Source: JBEAOO01 sp041164825
GTDB taxonomy: Bacteria > Pseudomonadota > Gammaproteobacteria > Burkholderiales > Burkholderiaceae_C
DNA length: 10,858 bases
Reading direction: 5' to 3'
Assembly (NCBI GenBank): GCA_041164825.1
Contig: JBEAOO010000197.1
Coordinates: 1 to 10,858, forward strand
Position numbers and translations under genes: made by a program. The notes under the pieces were generated by a model. That model did not search any database and was not told the origin of the DNA. It saw nothing but the letters and a program-made list of their open reading frames with translations. Shown here piece by piece: positions 1-6,727 of this stretch (positions within the stretch are counted from its first letter, which is position 1; every line of letters begins with the position of its first letter).

Positions 1-1018
1 GGTCCCAGCCCTTCACGGCGCCACTGCCCAGGCTCAGGCTGGGGAAGGCCACCACGCGGTGGGGGTCAAATGCGATGACCTGGCCCAGACCGTCACAGGT
101 GGTGCAAGCGCCCACCGGCGAGTTGAAGGAGAACAGACGCGGCTCCAGCTCGGCCAGCGAGTAGCTGCAGATGGGGCAGGCAAACTTGGCCGAGAACAGG
201 TGCTCCACACCGGTGTCCATCTCCTGCACGATCACGCGGCCATCGGCCAGGCGCAAGGCCGCTTCCAGGCTTTCGGCCAGGCGTTGACCCACATCCTGAT
301 CGCCCTCGTTCTTGACCTTCAGGCGGTCGAGCACCACGTCAATGCTGTGCTTCTCGGTCTTGGTCAGGGCCGGCAGATCGGTCACGTCCACCGTTTGACC
401 ATCGACCCGAAAGCGCACATAGCCTTGCGACTGCATCTGCGCAAACAGGTCGGCATGCTCACCCTTGCGATCACACACCACGGGGGCCAGCACCATCACC
501 TTGGTGTCTTCGGGCAAGGCCAGCACAGCATCAACCATCTGGCTCACGCTCTGGGCCCGCAGCGGCTGGCCATGCTCGGGACAGAACGGCGTGCCTGCTC
601 TAGCAAACAGCAGGCGCAGGTAGTCGTGGATTTCGGTGACCGTGCCCACGGTGGAGCGCGGGTTGTGGCTGGTGGCCTTTTGCTCGATGGAGATCGCAGG
701 CGACAGGCCCTCGATCACGTCCACATCGGGCTTGTCCATCAGCTGCAAAAACTGCCGCGCGTAGGCCGAGAGGCTCTCCACATAGCGGCGCTGGCCCTCG
801 GCATACAGCGTGTCAAACGCGAGGCTCGATTTGCCCGAGCCCGACAGCCCGGTGATCACCACCAGCTGGTTGCGCGGGATGTCGAGGTCGATGTTCTTCA
901 GGTTGTGCGTGCGCGCCCCACGCACCCGAATCATCGGCGCCTCGTGAGCGCGCCGGCCGTTCAGCTCGGCAAGCAAGCGGTCGGCGGGGTCGGGGGTGTC
1001 GGTGAGGGCTGAGGACAT
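1..1018 (-). CDS. uvrA: Excinuclease ABC subunit UvrA, N-terminal part (3' end beyond window)
   Basis: UvrA is the damage-sensing ATPase of nucleotide excision repair; it loads UvrB at lesions. I translated 339 residues on the minus strand. They show the first Walker A motif GLSGSGKSS (residues 57-65), the signature stretch EGQRRYVESLSAYARQF just after it, SPAISIEQK and NPRSTVGTVTEI (residues 106-130), and the first zinc module with Cys281, Cys284, Cys305 and Cys308. The match to remembered E. coli UvrA is close throughout. About 600 more residues, including the second ATPase half, should lie to the left of position 1. The start is uncertain. ATG at 1018 gives a 28-residue N-terminal extension relative to E. 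coli and has no clear ribosome site. ATG at 934 (residue 29) has GAGG five bases upstream and begins at the conserved RVRGARTHNL block. I saw no CTGT-N8-ACAG LexA box upstream. Confidence 0.97.
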   Translation of the reverse strand, partial: MSSALTDTPDPADRLLAELNGRRAHEAPMIRVRGARTHNLKNIDLDIPRNQLVVITGLSGSGKSSLAFDTLYAEGQRRYVESLSAYARQFLQLMDKPDVDVIEGLSPAISIEQKATSHNPRSTVGTVTEIHDYLRLLFARAGTPFCPEHGQPLRAQSVSQMVDAVLALPEDTKVMVLAPVVCDRKGEHADLFAQMQSQGYVRFRVDGQTVDVTDLPALTKTEKHSIDVVLDRLKVKNEGDQDVGQRLAESLEAALRLADGRVIVQEMDTGVEHLFSAKFACPICSYSLAELEPRLFSFNSPVGACTTCDGLGQVIAFDPHRVVAFPSLSLGSGAVKGWD

Positions 1019-1046
1019 GGGCAGGAAACAGTCAACGGAACCGACC

Positions 1047-1052
1047 ATGATA
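1047..1052 (-). promoter_or_regulatory. Possible -10 element for uvrA
   Basis: Reading the minus strand there is TATCAT (four to five positions like TATAAT, depending on weighting) about 29 bases before the upstream uvrA ATG. No convincing -35 hexamer lies 16-18 bases further up, so this is only a candidate. The rest of the 223-base gap up to the PEP-CTERM gene is GC-rich and shows no other structure that I recognise. Confidence 0.25.
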
Positions 1053-1227
1053 GCCGCGGGGGCTGCGGCGGGTCTGTGCGGGGGTTCCGGGCAGGCTTTG
1101 GCGCGCGGGTCTGGTGCGTGCGAGGTGGCGTGCAAGAGTTTCTCGCCTGGGGTTGCTCCTCCCCATGATCCGGGGGGCGATTGGGGGGGTGTGCGTGGCT
1201 AGACTTCCCCAACACATATTTCATCAC

Positions 1228-1241
1228 CCAGGGAGTAGTTC
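1228..1241 (+). promoter_or_regulatory. Ribosome binding site of PEP-CTERM gene
   Basis: The sequence CAGGGAGTAGTTC directly precedes the ATG at 1242. GGGAG lies about eight bases before the start, which supports this start over other in-frame codons. Confidence 0.6.
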
Positions 1242-2327
1242 ATGTCGGTTTCGTCATTCCGCGTTGCCCGCCTTCAGCCTTTGGCGGCCGCTGCTGCACT
1301 GCTGTTCATTTGCCAGGCGCCGGCTCAGGCCCTGACCACGGTGACGGCCATGTCCGCCACAGGCAGCTATCAATTGGGAACCGACCCCAAGGTGCTGCTG
1401 CAGAGCCTCTACAGCCCAGGCACCGGTTTTGGCTCGGTGGACGTGCTGGAGTTTCCGGGCACGGGCATCAGCGATGCAGGCCTGCACAGCTACGGCAGCA
1501 CCAACGGCAACTTCGGCTCGCGCTCGTCGGGCCGTGGCGTTTACGACGTGACGGGGGGTTTCAGCATCTCGCTGACCATCACCAACGACACCAGCGCCGC
1601 GCAGAACGTTGACTTCTCGTTCTACATCACGCCCGGCTACCTGAACAACGCCGTGACGGGCTTCGATGTGGGTCAATACGTCGAGTCGGGCGCCAGCTTC
1701 AAGCTCGTTTCCGGTGGCAGCACCTTGTACGCCAGCTCGGCCCTGCTGCGCAGCGACATGGCAGGCACCACCTTCAACGCCCAAGGCGACACCACGCTCT
1801 ACAGCGGTGCCGACACCTTCCGCGCCGTCAACGGCACCAACAAGCGCATTGATCTGGGTGTGTTGAACGCGGGCGAGTCCATCAGCCTGACCTATGAGCT
1901 GGGCTCGTTCGCCAAGGGCGACGCGGTGGGCGTGACCACTTTTGTGCCGGGTTACACCGTGGAGGTGCCTGACCAGTGGGTGGTGCAGTGCGACGGCGGC
2001 CCCGCCTATGCGGCGCGTGGTGTGGAGGACATCTCCTCCGGCAGCTGCTTGGATGTGCTGATTCCTGCGCACACCATTGACGTGCCGGGTTTCGACACCG
2101 GCGACACCGGTGGCTCGGGCGCCAGCTCGGGCGACCCGTTTGATGTCTACGCCTATCAGGGCCAACAGGTCTACGAAACGGGGCAACAGCCGGCCGCGTC
2201 GCCCTTCGCCGTCGACTTCACGCCGGTCGTCAGCGCCGTGCCCGAGCCCGGCACCTACGCGCTCATGCTGCTCGGTTTGGCGGGCCTCGGCGCCGTGGCG
2301 CGCCGCCGCCGCAGCTCGGCAGTCTGA
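1242..2327 (+). CDS. Secreted PEP-CTERM sorting domain protein of unknown function
   Basis: This 361-residue protein has both ends of a classic exosortase substrate. The N-terminus is a Sec signal peptide: Arg7 and Arg10, a hydrophobic core at about 14-24, and a probable cut after AQA at residue 30. The C-terminus has VPEPGTYA (333-340), a short hydrophobic helix (about 341-352) and the basic tail ARRRR (353-357), which is the PEP-CTERM signal. By family knowledge the enzyme exosortase/EpsH would recognise the PEP motif and process the protein on its way to the surface or the exopolysaccharide. The middle is rich in Ser, Thr, Gly and aromatic residues in alternating patterns that suggest beta structure. 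Only two mature cysteines occur, Cys250 and Cys269, which could form a disulfide. A Gly/Ser linker lies near 285-297. The gene stands alone, with its own ribosome site and terminator. The specific role is not recognisable; no catalytic motif was seen. Confidence 0.9.
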   Translation: MSVSSFRVARLQPLAAAAALLFICQAPAQALTTVTAMSATGSYQLGTDPKVLLQSLYSPGTGFGSVDVLEFPGTGISDAGLHSYGSTNGNFGSRSSGRGVYDVTGGFSISLTITNDTSAAQNVDFSFYITPGYLNNAVTGFDVGQYVESGASFKLVSGGSTLYASSALLRSDMAGTTFNAQGDTTLYSGADTFRAVNGTNKRIDLGVLNAGESISLTYELGSFAKGDAVGVTTFVPGYTVEVPDQWVVQCDGGPAYAARGVEDISSGSCLDVLIPAHTIDVPGFDTGDTGGSGASSGDPFDVYAYQGQQVYETGQQPAASPFAVDFTPVVSAVPEPGTYALMLLGLAGLGAVARRRRSSAV

Positions 2328-2420
2328 TCTGGGTGGAGCGGGTGGCTGAGCTCGGTTGAGCTCGGCCGCACCCCGTCGCACTCCTGGCGCGCTGAAGGGC
2401 GCCATGGACGCAACAACAAC

Positions 2421-2442
2421 AGGCGCCGCGAGGCGCCTTTTT
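2421..2442 (+). terminator. Rho-independent terminator after PEP-CTERM gene
   Basis: A perfect 7-bp stem, AGGCGCC pairing with GGCGCCT, is closed by a GCGA tetraloop of the stable GNRA class and followed by TTTT. It starts 94 bases after the PEP-CTERM stop codon. The T-tract is only on the plus strand, so it mainly ends plus-strand transcripts. The convergent glycosyltransferase stops 40 bases away. The stretch 2328-2420 holds only a short tandem repeat, TGAGCTCGG twice at 2347-2365. Confidence 0.9.
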
Positions 2443-2481
2443 GTGGCTCTGCGTTGTCGCCCGGCCGCCCGGGCCGCCGCG

Positions 2482-3696
2482 TCAACGGCCGGTGGCCAAC
2501 GCCGGCAGTTGCTGCAGCCGCTGCAGCAAATCAGCCACCTGCCCCGCATGGCTGAAGCCGGCGTATTTTTGGGCAAAGGCCCGGGCCGCATCGCGCCGCG
2601 GCCCGTCGGCCAGCAACTCGTTCAGCAGCGCCTTGAAATCTGTCGGTCGGCGCCGCGCCGCCGCATTGATGGCCGCGCCACTGCGCTCCACCTGCCGCGC
2701 CATCACAAACTGCTCGGGCTGCATCGGCAGCAGCAGCAGCGGCACGCCACGCAGCAGCGCTTGCACCAGCGTGGCCTGGCCGGCGTGGCACACCACCAGA
2801 TCGGCCTCTGCGCAGGTGGTGGCCAGGTCCAGCGGGCCCGGCGCGTAGTGGATGCGCGGCGACACCCGCGGCGGCGGCATGCCGGCGCACACCTCCGGCA
2901 CGTAACACGCCACGCGGCAGCCCTGGGCGACCAGCGCATCCAGCACCGCGGGGTGGTCGGGGTGCCCGGCCTTCAAGTAGGCAAACACGCGCGGCCCATC
3001 GCCCTCGGGCCAGTGGGGCGCGGTGCCCGCTTCGGGCAAAAAATTGGGGCCCAGCCACTCGTTGTGTTCATCAGGTGCGCGCTCGAAGTGGTCAATCTCG
3101 GGCCAACTGCAGAGCAGCGGCATGTCGCCATGCAGCAAGTCGCACAGCCGGGCCAGTGGCGGCGCCTGGTGCATGGCCAGCACCGCGTTCACGCTGGCCA
3201 GCACCTGCGCTTCGGCACGCTCCACCCGGCCGGGCTGCACAGGCTCCCAATCGCGAAACGGCGGCATGGGCTGGCGCTTCGGGGGCATCCAAAAACCAGT
3301 GCCCAGGCTGGCCGAGGGCAGGCCCAAAATGCGCGCCGCCAGCAGCGCCGTGGGCGCGTAATCGGCCACCACCACCTCGGCCCGCACCTGCTGGAGCAGC
3401 GTCATCCAGCCCTGCACCAGCGCCGCCAAATCGCTGCTGCGCAGGTAGCCGGCGCACAACAAAATCTCGGCCAGCGACACCATGGGCGTGGGCACGCCAC
3501 GTGTCTCGTGCAGCCACACGGGTGCTTGCAGCCGGGGCACGGGCAAGGGCTGGAGCAGCGCGTAGGTGTGGGTCAGGTCGCGCAGGCCCAGCGTCACTGT
3601 GTGGCCTAGCGCATGGAGGCCTGCGGCCAGCGGTTGTAGCCTGCCTACATGCCCCAGGCCACCGCCCAATTCCCACGCCAGAAAGTAATTTGCCAT
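2482..3696 (-). CDS. GT-B fold glycosyltransferase, UDP-glycosyltransferase (GT1/MGT-like)
   Basis: The 404-residue product has the two-lobe pattern of GT-B enzymes that transfer sugars from nucleotide donors. The N-terminal lobe opens with a glycine-rich loop, LGGGLGHVGRLQPLA (residues 10-24), as in MurG and UGT-type enzymes, and has the strand EVVVADYAPTALLAARILG (107-125). The C-terminal lobe carries the donor-binding region: DLVVCHAGQATLVQALL (299-315) followed by GVPLLLLPMQPEQF (317-330). His304 and Gly306 and the Glu328-Gln329 pair sit where GT1 enzymes contact the nucleotide sugar. There is no signal peptide or clear membrane helix, so it is probably cytosolic or peripherally attached. 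The acceptor cannot be read from sequence; lipid, polyketide or surface-glycan acceptors are all possible. The ATG at 3696 places the glycine-rich loop at the usual distance, but the ribosome site is weak. It is divergent from the Fnr-like gene and convergent with the PEP-CTERM gene. Confidence 0.85.
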   Translation of the reverse strand: MANYFLAWELGGGLGHVGRLQPLAAGLHALGHTVTLGLRDLTHTYALLQPLPVPRLQAPVWLHETRGVPTPMVSLAEILLCAGYLRSSDLAALVQGWMTLLQQVRAEVVVADYAPTALLAARILGLPSASLGTGFWMPPKRQPMPPFRDWEPVQPGRVERAEAQVLASVNAVLAMHQAPPLARLCDLLHGDMPLLCSWPEIDHFERAPDEHNEWLGPNFLPEAGTAPHWPEGDGPRVFAYLKAGHPDHPAVLDALVAQGCRVACYVPEVCAGMPPPRVSPRIHYAPGPLDLATTCAEADLVVCHAGQATLVQALLRGVPLLLLPMQPEQFVMARQVERSGAAINAAARRRPTDFKALLNELLADGPRRDAARAFAQKYAGFSHAGQVADLLQRLQQLPALATGR

Positions 3697-3775
3697 GCCT
3701 GATTTTCACAGAGCGCTGCCGTGAGTGCGCCCCGCCCGAAGCGATGGGCGGATCGCGCTGGGTCTGGTGCACCGT

Positions 3776-3793
3776 TGCCGCTACAGTGCGGCA
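3776..3793 (+). promoter_or_regulatory. Inverted repeat centred on a possible -10 before the Fnr-like gene
   Basis: TGCCGC (3776-3781) and GCGGCA (3788-3793) are perfect inverted arms around TACAGT, which resembles a -10 hexamer (four of six). It lies 29-46 bases upstream of the GTG at 3822, within the 125-base gap shared with the divergent glycosyltransferase. This could be an operator over the promoter. The -35 region (TGGGTC at the expected distance) is poor, and the arms are short. Confidence 0.3.
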
Positions 3794-3821
3794 TGCGCTC
3801 CGTTTGTGAAAGGTTTGTCCT

Positions 3822-4613
3822 GTGACTTCGCCCCCCGCCACACCGCTGATGCCGCACGCGCCCCGCACCGAACACGGCAATGTGGTGCCCTTGCGCGTGG
3901 CCGCGGTGTCGGTGTTCAACCCGCAGGCGCTGGCCTGCCGCGATTGTGGGGTGCGGCAGTTTGCGCTGCTGGGCGCGCTCGACGAAGCCGCGCTGATCCA
4001 CATTCACGACCGCATCGACAGCATCACCGTGCAGCCCGGCGAGGCGCTGTTTCGCGCGGGCGAAATGGGGCACGACCTGATCACGCTGCGCAGCGGCGTG
4101 GTGCGCCTGGAGCGCAGCAGCGAGCAGGGCGAGCGGCGCATCTTGCGCTTGGCTGGCCGGGCCGATTTGCTGGGCATGGAGACCGTGCTGGGCCAGAGCT
4201 ACGCGGCCGACGCGATCGCCTGCACGGTGGTGCAAGCCTGCCGCCTGCCGCGCGCGATGGTGGAAGAGCTCAGCGCCCAACACCGCGGCCTCACCCACGA
4301 TTTGATGAAGCGCTGGCAACGCGCGCTTGACGACGCCGACGAGTGGCTCACCGAGCTCTCCACCGGCACCGCGCGCCACCGCATGCTGCGCCTGTGGCTC
4401 AAGCTCAGCGAATACAGCGATGCGCAGCAAGACGGCGGCCTGGTGTGGCTGCCCTCGCGCCACGACATGGGCGCCATGCTCAACATGACCTTCGAGACTG
4501 CCAGCCGGCTGATTTCGGCCCTGCGCAAAGAGGGCATCGTTGAGCTGGTGGACCCGCGCCACGCGCGGCTCAACATGGATGCCTTGCTGGCTGCGCTCAA
4601 AGAAGAGTGCTGA
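3822..4613 (+). CDS. Crp/Fnr-family transcriptional regulator with incomplete Fe-S cysteine set
   Basis: The 263-residue protein has a cyclic-nucleotide-binding-like beta-roll (about 50-145), a long dimerisation helix (about 146-180) and a C-terminal winged helix-turn-helix (about 205-245). The N-terminal CRDC gives Cys39 and Cys42, aligning with Cys20 and Cys23 of E. coli Fnr. Cys140 in ACRLP aligns with Fnr Cys122. The position of Fnr Cys29 is Ala48, so only three of the four [4Fe-4S] ligands are present. The recognition helix reads TFETASRLISAL, with Glu225, Ser228 and Arg229 in the Fnr E-x-x-S-R arrangement, which suggests TTGAT-type half-sites. GTG at 3822 was chosen because GAAAGG lies about eight bases upstream; ATG at 3849 is an alternative. 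The gene ends 16 bases before the convergent recQ stop, with no terminator visible between. It may respond to oxygen, redox or another signal; the ligand is unknown. Confidence 0.88.
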   Translation: MTSPPATPLMPHAPRTEHGNVVPLRVAAVSVFNPQALACRDCGVRQFALLGALDEAALIHIHDRIDSITVQPGEALFRAGEMGHDLITLRSGVVRLERSSEQGERRILRLAGRADLLGMETVLGQSYAADAIACTVVQACRLPRAMVEELSAQHRGLTHDLMKRWQRALDDADEWLTELSTGTARHRMLRLWLKLSEYSDAQQDGGLVWLPSRHDMGAMLNMTFETASRLISALRKEGIVELVDPRHARLNMDALLAALKEEC

Positions 4614-4629
4614 ACCAGCCAGGTGGGGC

Positions 4630-6612
4630 TCAGCCCTCCTCGCCCGCGTCCAACACCCGCAAAATATCTGCGCCATAGGCGTCCAGCTTCTTGGCGCCCA
4701 CGCCGCTGATCTCGCCCAGCGAGCCGAGCGAGCCGGGCTTGAGCCGCGCCATCTCGGCCAGCGTGGCGTCGTGAAACACCACATACGCCGGCAGGTTGTG
4801 CTCGCGCGCCACCTCGGCCCGCCAGGCCTTGAGTGCGGTGAAGCGCGTGGTGGCCTCGGCGTCCAGCGGCACCGGCGGGGCTTTCTCTTTGCCCGCGCTG
4901 CTGCTGCTGCCGCCTCGGCTCGACGACGACGCGCTGCCGCGCTTGCGCTTGGGCGTGTCGGTGGGCACGCGCAGCAGCATCTGCACCTCGCCGCGCAATA
5001 CCTCGCGCGCGCTGGCCGTGAGCGCCAGCGTGTTGTAGTCGCCCTCGCTGCGCACATGGCCCAGCGCCATCAGCTGTCGCAGCACCGCGCGCCACTGCGC
5101 CTCGCTGGTCTCGGCGCCAATGCCGTAGGTGCTCAGGCTTTGGTGGTTGTACTGCGTCACCTTGTCGGTGCCCTTGCCGCGCAGCACGTCAATCAGGTGC
5201 CCGGCGCCAAAGCGCTGGCCGCCGTTTTGGTGAAAGCGGTAGATGCAGCTCAGCGCCTTGCGCGCGGCCTCGGTCGCGTCCCAGGTGGCGGGCGGCTGCA
5301 GGCAGTTGTCGCAGTTGCCGCATCGGACCCCCAAGCTCGGGCCTTCGGCCGCTCGCGGCCCCCCAAGGGGGCGCTGCCCGCCTTGGGGCGGCCCGGCGGC
5401 GGGCGCGTGCTGACCGTAGGTTTCACCAAAGTAGGCCAGCAGCCGCACACGGCGGCAGTCGTGCGCCTCGGCCAGGGCCAGCAGGGCTTCGAGCTTGCCC
5501 ACCTGCGCGCGCTTGAATTCTTCGCCCGCCGGGCTCTCGTCAATCATGCGGCGCTGGTTCACCACATCGGCCAGGCCGTAGGCCATCCAGGCGTCGGCGG
5601 GCAAGCCATCGCGGCCACCGCGGCCAGTCTCCTGGTAATAACCTTCGATGTTCTTGGGCAAATCCAGGTGCGCCACAAAGCGCACATCGGGTTTGTCGAT
5701 GCCCATGCCAAATGCCACCGTGGCCACCATCACGATGCCGTCTTCGCGCAAGAAGCGGTCTTGGTGGCGGCGCCGCACATCGGCGTCCATGCCTGCGTGG
5801 TAGGCCAGGGCCGTCAGCCCCTCGCCGCGCAGCCACTCGGCGGTTTCGTCCACCTTCTTGCGGCTCTGGCAGTAAACGATGCCGGCATCGCCCTCGTGCT
5901 CGTCTTGAATGAAGCGCAGCAGCTGCGCCCGGGCGTTGTCCTTTTCGACAATGCTGTAGCGGATGTTGGGGCGATCAAAGCTGCTGATGAAAACACGCGC
6001 GTCTTCCAGCTGCAACCGGCTGATGATGTCGGCCCGGGTGAGGTCGTCGGCCGTGGCCGTGAGCGCCACGCGCGGCACATCGGCATAACGCTCGTGCAGC
6101 ACATTGAGCGCCAGGTAGTCCTCGCGAAAATCGTGCCCCCACTGGCTCACGCAGTGGGCCTCGTCAATGGCAAACAGGCTCAGCAGCCCGCGCTCGTGCA
6201 GCGAATCCAGCTGCGCCAAAAAGCGCGGGTTGGTCACGCGCTCGGGCGCGGCGTACAGCATCACCAGCCGCCCGGCCATCATCTCGCGCTCAATGCGCTG
6301 GGCCTCGTCGCTGCTCAGCGTGGAGTTCAAAAACGCCGCGTGCACGCCGGCTTCTTCCAGCGCACCCACCTGGTCGTGCATCAGCGCAATCAGCGGGCTC
6401 ACCACAATCGCCACGCCCTGCTCGCGGCGGTGGCGCGCAATCGCCGGCACCTGGTAACACAAGCTCTTGCCGCCCCCCGTGGGCATCAGCACCAGCGCAT
6501 CGCCGCCGCGCGTCACGTGGTCGACGATGTCGCCCTGGTGGCCGCGAAACGCCGAGTAGCCAAAGACCTCGTGCAGGATGTGTTGGGGGTCGTGGGCGGT
6601 GAGGGTGGACAC
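4630..6612 (-). CDS. recQ: ATP-dependent DNA helicase RecQ with an inserted repeat in the zinc-binding loop
   Basis: RecQ is a 3'-5' superfamily 2 helicase acting in recombination and stalled-fork repair. From GTG at 6612 the product has 660 residues, against about 610 in E. coli. It shows Walker A MPTGGGKS (43-50), DEAH (150-153) followed by CVSQWGHDFR, SSFDRPNIRY, ATVAFGMGIDKPDVRFV and motif VI QETGRGGRDG (E. coli has QETGRAGRDG). The zinc site is Cys386, Cys431, Cys434 and Cys437. The first gap is 45 residues instead of 17 in E. coli because a palindromic repeat is inserted. A winged-helix domain follows, then a basic/serine linker (about 554-580, PKRKRG and two Ser runs), then an HRDC domain (about 590-660, with LPAYVVFHDATLAEMA and ISGVGAKKLDAYG). 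The GTG start fits the E. coli N-terminus, although no good ribosome site is visible. The frame stays open to an ATG at 6762, but that would overlap the divergent ssb start. Confidence 0.95.
   Translation of the reverse strand: MSTLTAHDPQHILHEVFGYSAFRGHQGDIVDHVTRGGDALVLMPTGGGKSLCYQVPAIARHRREQGVAIVVSPLIALMHDQVGALEEAGVHAAFLNSTLSSDEAQRIEREMMAGRLVMLYAAPERVTNPRFLAQLDSLHERGLLSLFAIDEAHCVSQWGHDFREDYLALNVLHERYADVPRVALTATADDLTRADIISRLQLEDARVFISSFDRPNIRYSIVEKDNARAQLLRFIQDEHEGDAGIVYCQSRKKVDETAEWLRGEGLTALAYHAGMDADVRRRHQDRFLREDGIVMVATVAFGMGIDKPDVRFVAHLDLPKNIEGYYQETGRGGRDGLPADAWMAYGLADVVNQRRMIDESPAGEEFKRAQVGKLEALLALAEAHDCRRVRLLAYFGETYGQHAPAAGPPQGGQRPLGGPRAAEGPSLGVRCGNCDNCLQPPATWDATEAARKALSCIYRFHQNGGQRFGAGHLIDVLRGKGTDKVTQYNHQSLSTYGIGAETSEAQWRAVLRQLMALGHVRSEGDYNTLALTASAREVLRGEVQMLLRVPTDTPKRKRGSASSSSRGGSSSSAGKEKAPPVPLDAEATTRFTALKAWRAEVAREHNLPAYVVFHDATLAEMARLKPGSLGSLGEISGVGAKKLDAYGADILRVLDAGEEG
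5323..5406. repeat. Palindromic C/G-rich repeat element inside recQ
   Basis: This roughly 84-base segment matches the 28 residues that separate this RecQ from E. coli RecQ in the zinc loop. Its core contains CCCCAAGG (5361-5368) and CCTTGGGG (5381-5388) as perfect arms, extended outward by GGCC/GGCC-like pairing with one irregularity. Within the loop is a second hairpin, GGGC-GCT-GCCC. A smaller hairpin, GGCC-TTC-GGCC, lies at 5340-5350. The repeat contains no stop codon in the recQ frame and encodes Gly/Pro/Ala-rich residues. I recall similar CCCCAAGGGGG elements scattered through Comamonadaceae genomes, but copy number cannot be seen here. The boundaries are inferred from the protein comparison and are good to within several bases. 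Confidence 0.7.
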
Positions 6613-6652
6613 AGGCGGGGGCGTTCGTTCAGGTGGGCGGCAGCAGGTGGGG

Positions 6653-6693
6653 GATTGTGAGGGCGGGCGCACGCGAGCCCATGCGGCACAATC
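6653..6693. promoter_or_regulatory. Divergent recQ/ssb promoter region with mirrored -10-like hexamers
   Basis: GATTGTG (6653-6659) and CACAATC (6687-6693) are perfect 7-base inverted arms with 27 bases between them. Each arm gives CACAAT on one strand: the plus-strand copy lies 35 bases before the ssb ATG, and the minus-strand copy lies about 40 bases before the recQ GTG. Both are at plausible -10 distances, but neither has a good -35 hexamer. This is the only obvious symmetry in the 115-base gap. Confidence 0.35.
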
Positions 6694-6714
6694 GAGGGAT
6701 ACCGATTTTCGCGC

Positions 6715-6719
6715 AGGAG
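6715..6719 (+). promoter_or_regulatory. Ribosome binding site of ssb
   Basis: AGGAG lies eight bases before ATG 6728. It decides the start, because the open frame continues far upstream into the recQ region. Confidence 0.85.
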
Positions 6720-6727
6720 CGGGCACC

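Noticed and set aside
59..1012. A 317-codon plus-strand open frame
   Set aside because: It is the antisense shadow of uvrA, which matches E. coli UvrA across its whole length.
1019..1241. LexA (SOS) box before uvrA
   Set aside because: I looked for CTGT-N8-ACAG on both strands. ACTGTTTCC near the uvrA start has only the left half.
2347..2365. Short tandem repeat TGAGCTCGG twice
   Set aside because: Two 9-base copies one base apart between a stop codon and a terminator; too short to assign a role.
1254..2591. A 445-codon open frame on the minus strand across the PEP-CTERM gene
   Set aside because: The plus-strand gene has a ribosome site, a signal peptide, a PEP-CTERM tail and a terminator. 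The minus-strand translation looks like a low-complexity shadow and runs across the terminator.
2356..3609. A 417-codon open frame on the plus strand across the glycosyltransferase
   Set aside because: It crosses the terminator at 2421-2442 and is antisense to a protein with clear GT-B motifs.
4540..6660. A 706-codon open frame on the plus strand across recQ
   Set aside because: It is antisense to recQ, whose protein has every helicase motif. The plus-strand translation is rich in His, Gln, Ala and Arg and has no recognisable domain. Long antisense frames are expected in GC-rich coding DNA.
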